64,000 bases of DNA from Luteimonas saliphila (GTDB lineage Bacteria > Pseudomonadota > Gammaproteobacteria > Xanthomonadales > Xanthomonadaceae), in assembly GCF_016774335.1 (NCBI RefSeq), contig NZ_JAETWA010000047.1, forward strand, positions 248,001 through 312,000, given 5' to 3'. The notes beneath the pieces are model-generated. The model had not been told where the DNA came from and made no database searches. It was given only the letters and a program-made list of their open reading frames with translations. Positions 63,141 through 64,000 of the stretch are shown here, in pieces. The first letter of the stretch is position 1, and each line of letters opens with the position of its first letter. Position numbers and translations under genes: made by a program.

Positions 63141-63917
63141 TCAGAACCCGTAGCGCAGGAATCCGCCGTCCACGGCGATGCACTCGCCGGTGATGTAGCC
63201 GGCGGCGGGCAGGCACAGGAAGGCCACCGCGGCGGCCACCTCCTCCGGCTCGCCGACGCGACCCATCGGCGTGCGCAGCAGCACTTCGTCGAGATAGTCG
63301 GGATCGGACAGCTTGTCGGAGGTGCGGCGCGTGCGGATATACCACGGCGCCACCGAGTTCACCCGCACCCCGTCCTCGGCCCACTCGACGGCGAGGTTGC
63401 GCGTCATCTGGTGCAGCGCCGCCTTGCTCATGCCGTAGGGGGCGCCGCTGCGCACGTGGGTGAGGCCCGACACGCTGCCGACGTTGACGATGCTGGACGC
63501 GGCGTGCCGGGTCAGCAGCGGATGCGCGTAGCGCGAGAGTTCGAACGCACTGAAGAGATTGACCTCGAAGATCTCGCGCCACTCGTCCTCGGCATAGTCG
63601 TTGGCGGCGCGGGTGAGGTTGCCGCCGGCGTTGTTGACCAGGATGTTCAGCCCGTCGCCCTGGTCCTCGACCCAGTCCAGCACCTCGCGTCGCTGCTCGT
63701 CGTCGGAGACGTCGCCGATGAAGGCGCGGATGTCGCCGTCGGGGAACTCCTCGGCGAGTTCGTCGCGCGCCACCTCCAGCGCATCGCCGTTGCGCGCGAC
63801 GATCAGCACCGTCGCGCCGAAGCCGAGCAGCTCGCGCGCGATCGCGCGGCCGATGCCTGCGCTGCCGCCGGTGACCAGCGCGAGTTGTCCATCGAGCCGC
63901 CAGCGATGCGGATCCAT
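63141..63917 (-). CDS. short-chain dehydrogenase/reductase (classical SDR)
   Basis: 258 aa, cytoplasmic. Cofactor motif '[10 protein letters not shown]', 'LVNNAGGN', catalytic S in 'VNVGSVSG', 'YGMSKAA' (Y-x3-K), and C-terminal '[20 protein letters not shown]' with '[17 protein letters not shown]'. The closest general type is tropinone-reductase-like / 3-oxoacyl-ACP-reductase-like; the substrate is not predictable. The arginine in 'LIVARN' after the second beta-strand suggests an NADP preference. Confidence 0.9.
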   Translation of the reverse strand: MDPHRWRLDGQLALVTGGSAGIGRAIARELLGFGATVLIVARNGDALEVARDELAEEFPDGDIRAFIGDVSDDEQRREVLDWVEDQGDGLNILVNNAGGNLTRAANDYAEDEWREIFEVNLFSAFELSRYAHPLLTRHAASSIVNVGSVSGLTHVRSGAPYGMSKAALHQMTRNLAVEWAEDGVRVNSVAPWYIRTRRTSDKLSDPDYLDEVLLRTPMGRVGEPEEVAAAVAFLCLPAAGYITGECIAVDGGFLRYGF

Positions 63918-63978
63918 TTTCGCGCGTCCAAGACCGGGTCGAGCCTAGGATAGCGCCTGACCGCCCCAGGAGAACCCG

Positions 63979-64000
63979 ATGGACAGGATCGCCAGACCCG
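63979..64000 (+). CDS. start of an unidentified gene cut by the window edge
   Basis: Only seven codons (MDRIARP) are visible. A good ribosome site AGGAG (63969-63973) lies five bases before the ATG. No product can be named. Confidence 0.5.

Overview
The window reads as chromosomal DNA from a high-GC gammaproteobacterium of the Xanthomonadaceae / Lysobacterales (Lysobacter-, Luteimonas- or Xanthomonas-like). The evidence is the strong GC bias at third codon positions, the core order fmt-def | LysM-dprA-smg-topA-tsaC-gltB-gltD, the long RpoD, the TonB-dependent receptor, and REP-like and heptamer intergenic repeats that I associate with this family. Genus assignment is inference; there is no rRNA in the window. 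No CRISPR array, prophage or intact insertion sequence was seen.

Left part (1-18.8 kb). It opens with a truncated oligopeptidase A gene and a Tat-type dienelactone-hydrolase-like enzyme. The most interesting block follows (2437-15879). It holds a TonB-dependent receptor, a DUF1611 protein (DgcN type, D-glutamate N-acetyltransferase), an enolase-superfamily epimerase (DgcA type, N-acetyl-D-glutamate racemase), an N-acyl-D-amino-acid-deacylase-like lipoprotein, two secreted S12 serine hydrolases, two unrelated inner-membrane carriers (YkvI-like and DUF819) and an HTH-cupin regulator. Two minus-strand transcription units (8632 to 2437 and 14878 to 8748) start at nearly identical promoter/operator elements, and a third partial copy precedes the regulator gene. 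I read this as one regulon for uptake and catabolism of D-amino-acid (probably D-Glu) peptides such as peptidoglycan fragments. Next come a zinc alcohol dehydrogenase, a DUF72 protein and an overlapping Nei-type DNA glycosylase.

Middle (19-34.4 kb). This is accessory DNA: a SnoaL-like protein, a LysR/SDR divergent pair, a nucleotide-transporter-like permease, a lower-GC pair (S41 peptidase and divergent HTH-cupin regulator), a Xre/RES toxin-antitoxin operon with a frameshifted toxin and an 11-bp-spaced iteron operator, tRNA-Ile2(CAU), an ECF sigma factor coupled to a Ser/Thr kinase-TPR protein, a Cys-repeat secreted protein, an M23 peptidase fused to BTRD1 repeats, and an alanine-rich lipoprotein.

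Right part (34.5-64 kb). This is mostly housekeeping: rpoD, dtd, an LpxL-like acyltransferase with two bacterial-PH membrane proteins, three glycosyltransferase loci (one broken by three small indels), rsmB-fmt-def, LysM-dprA-smg, a pilin-like protein, a GYF/RDD membrane protein, topA, tsaC, gltB-gltD, two tandem DUF4124-like secreted proteins, a VOC protein, an SDR and the first codons of one more gene at the right edge.
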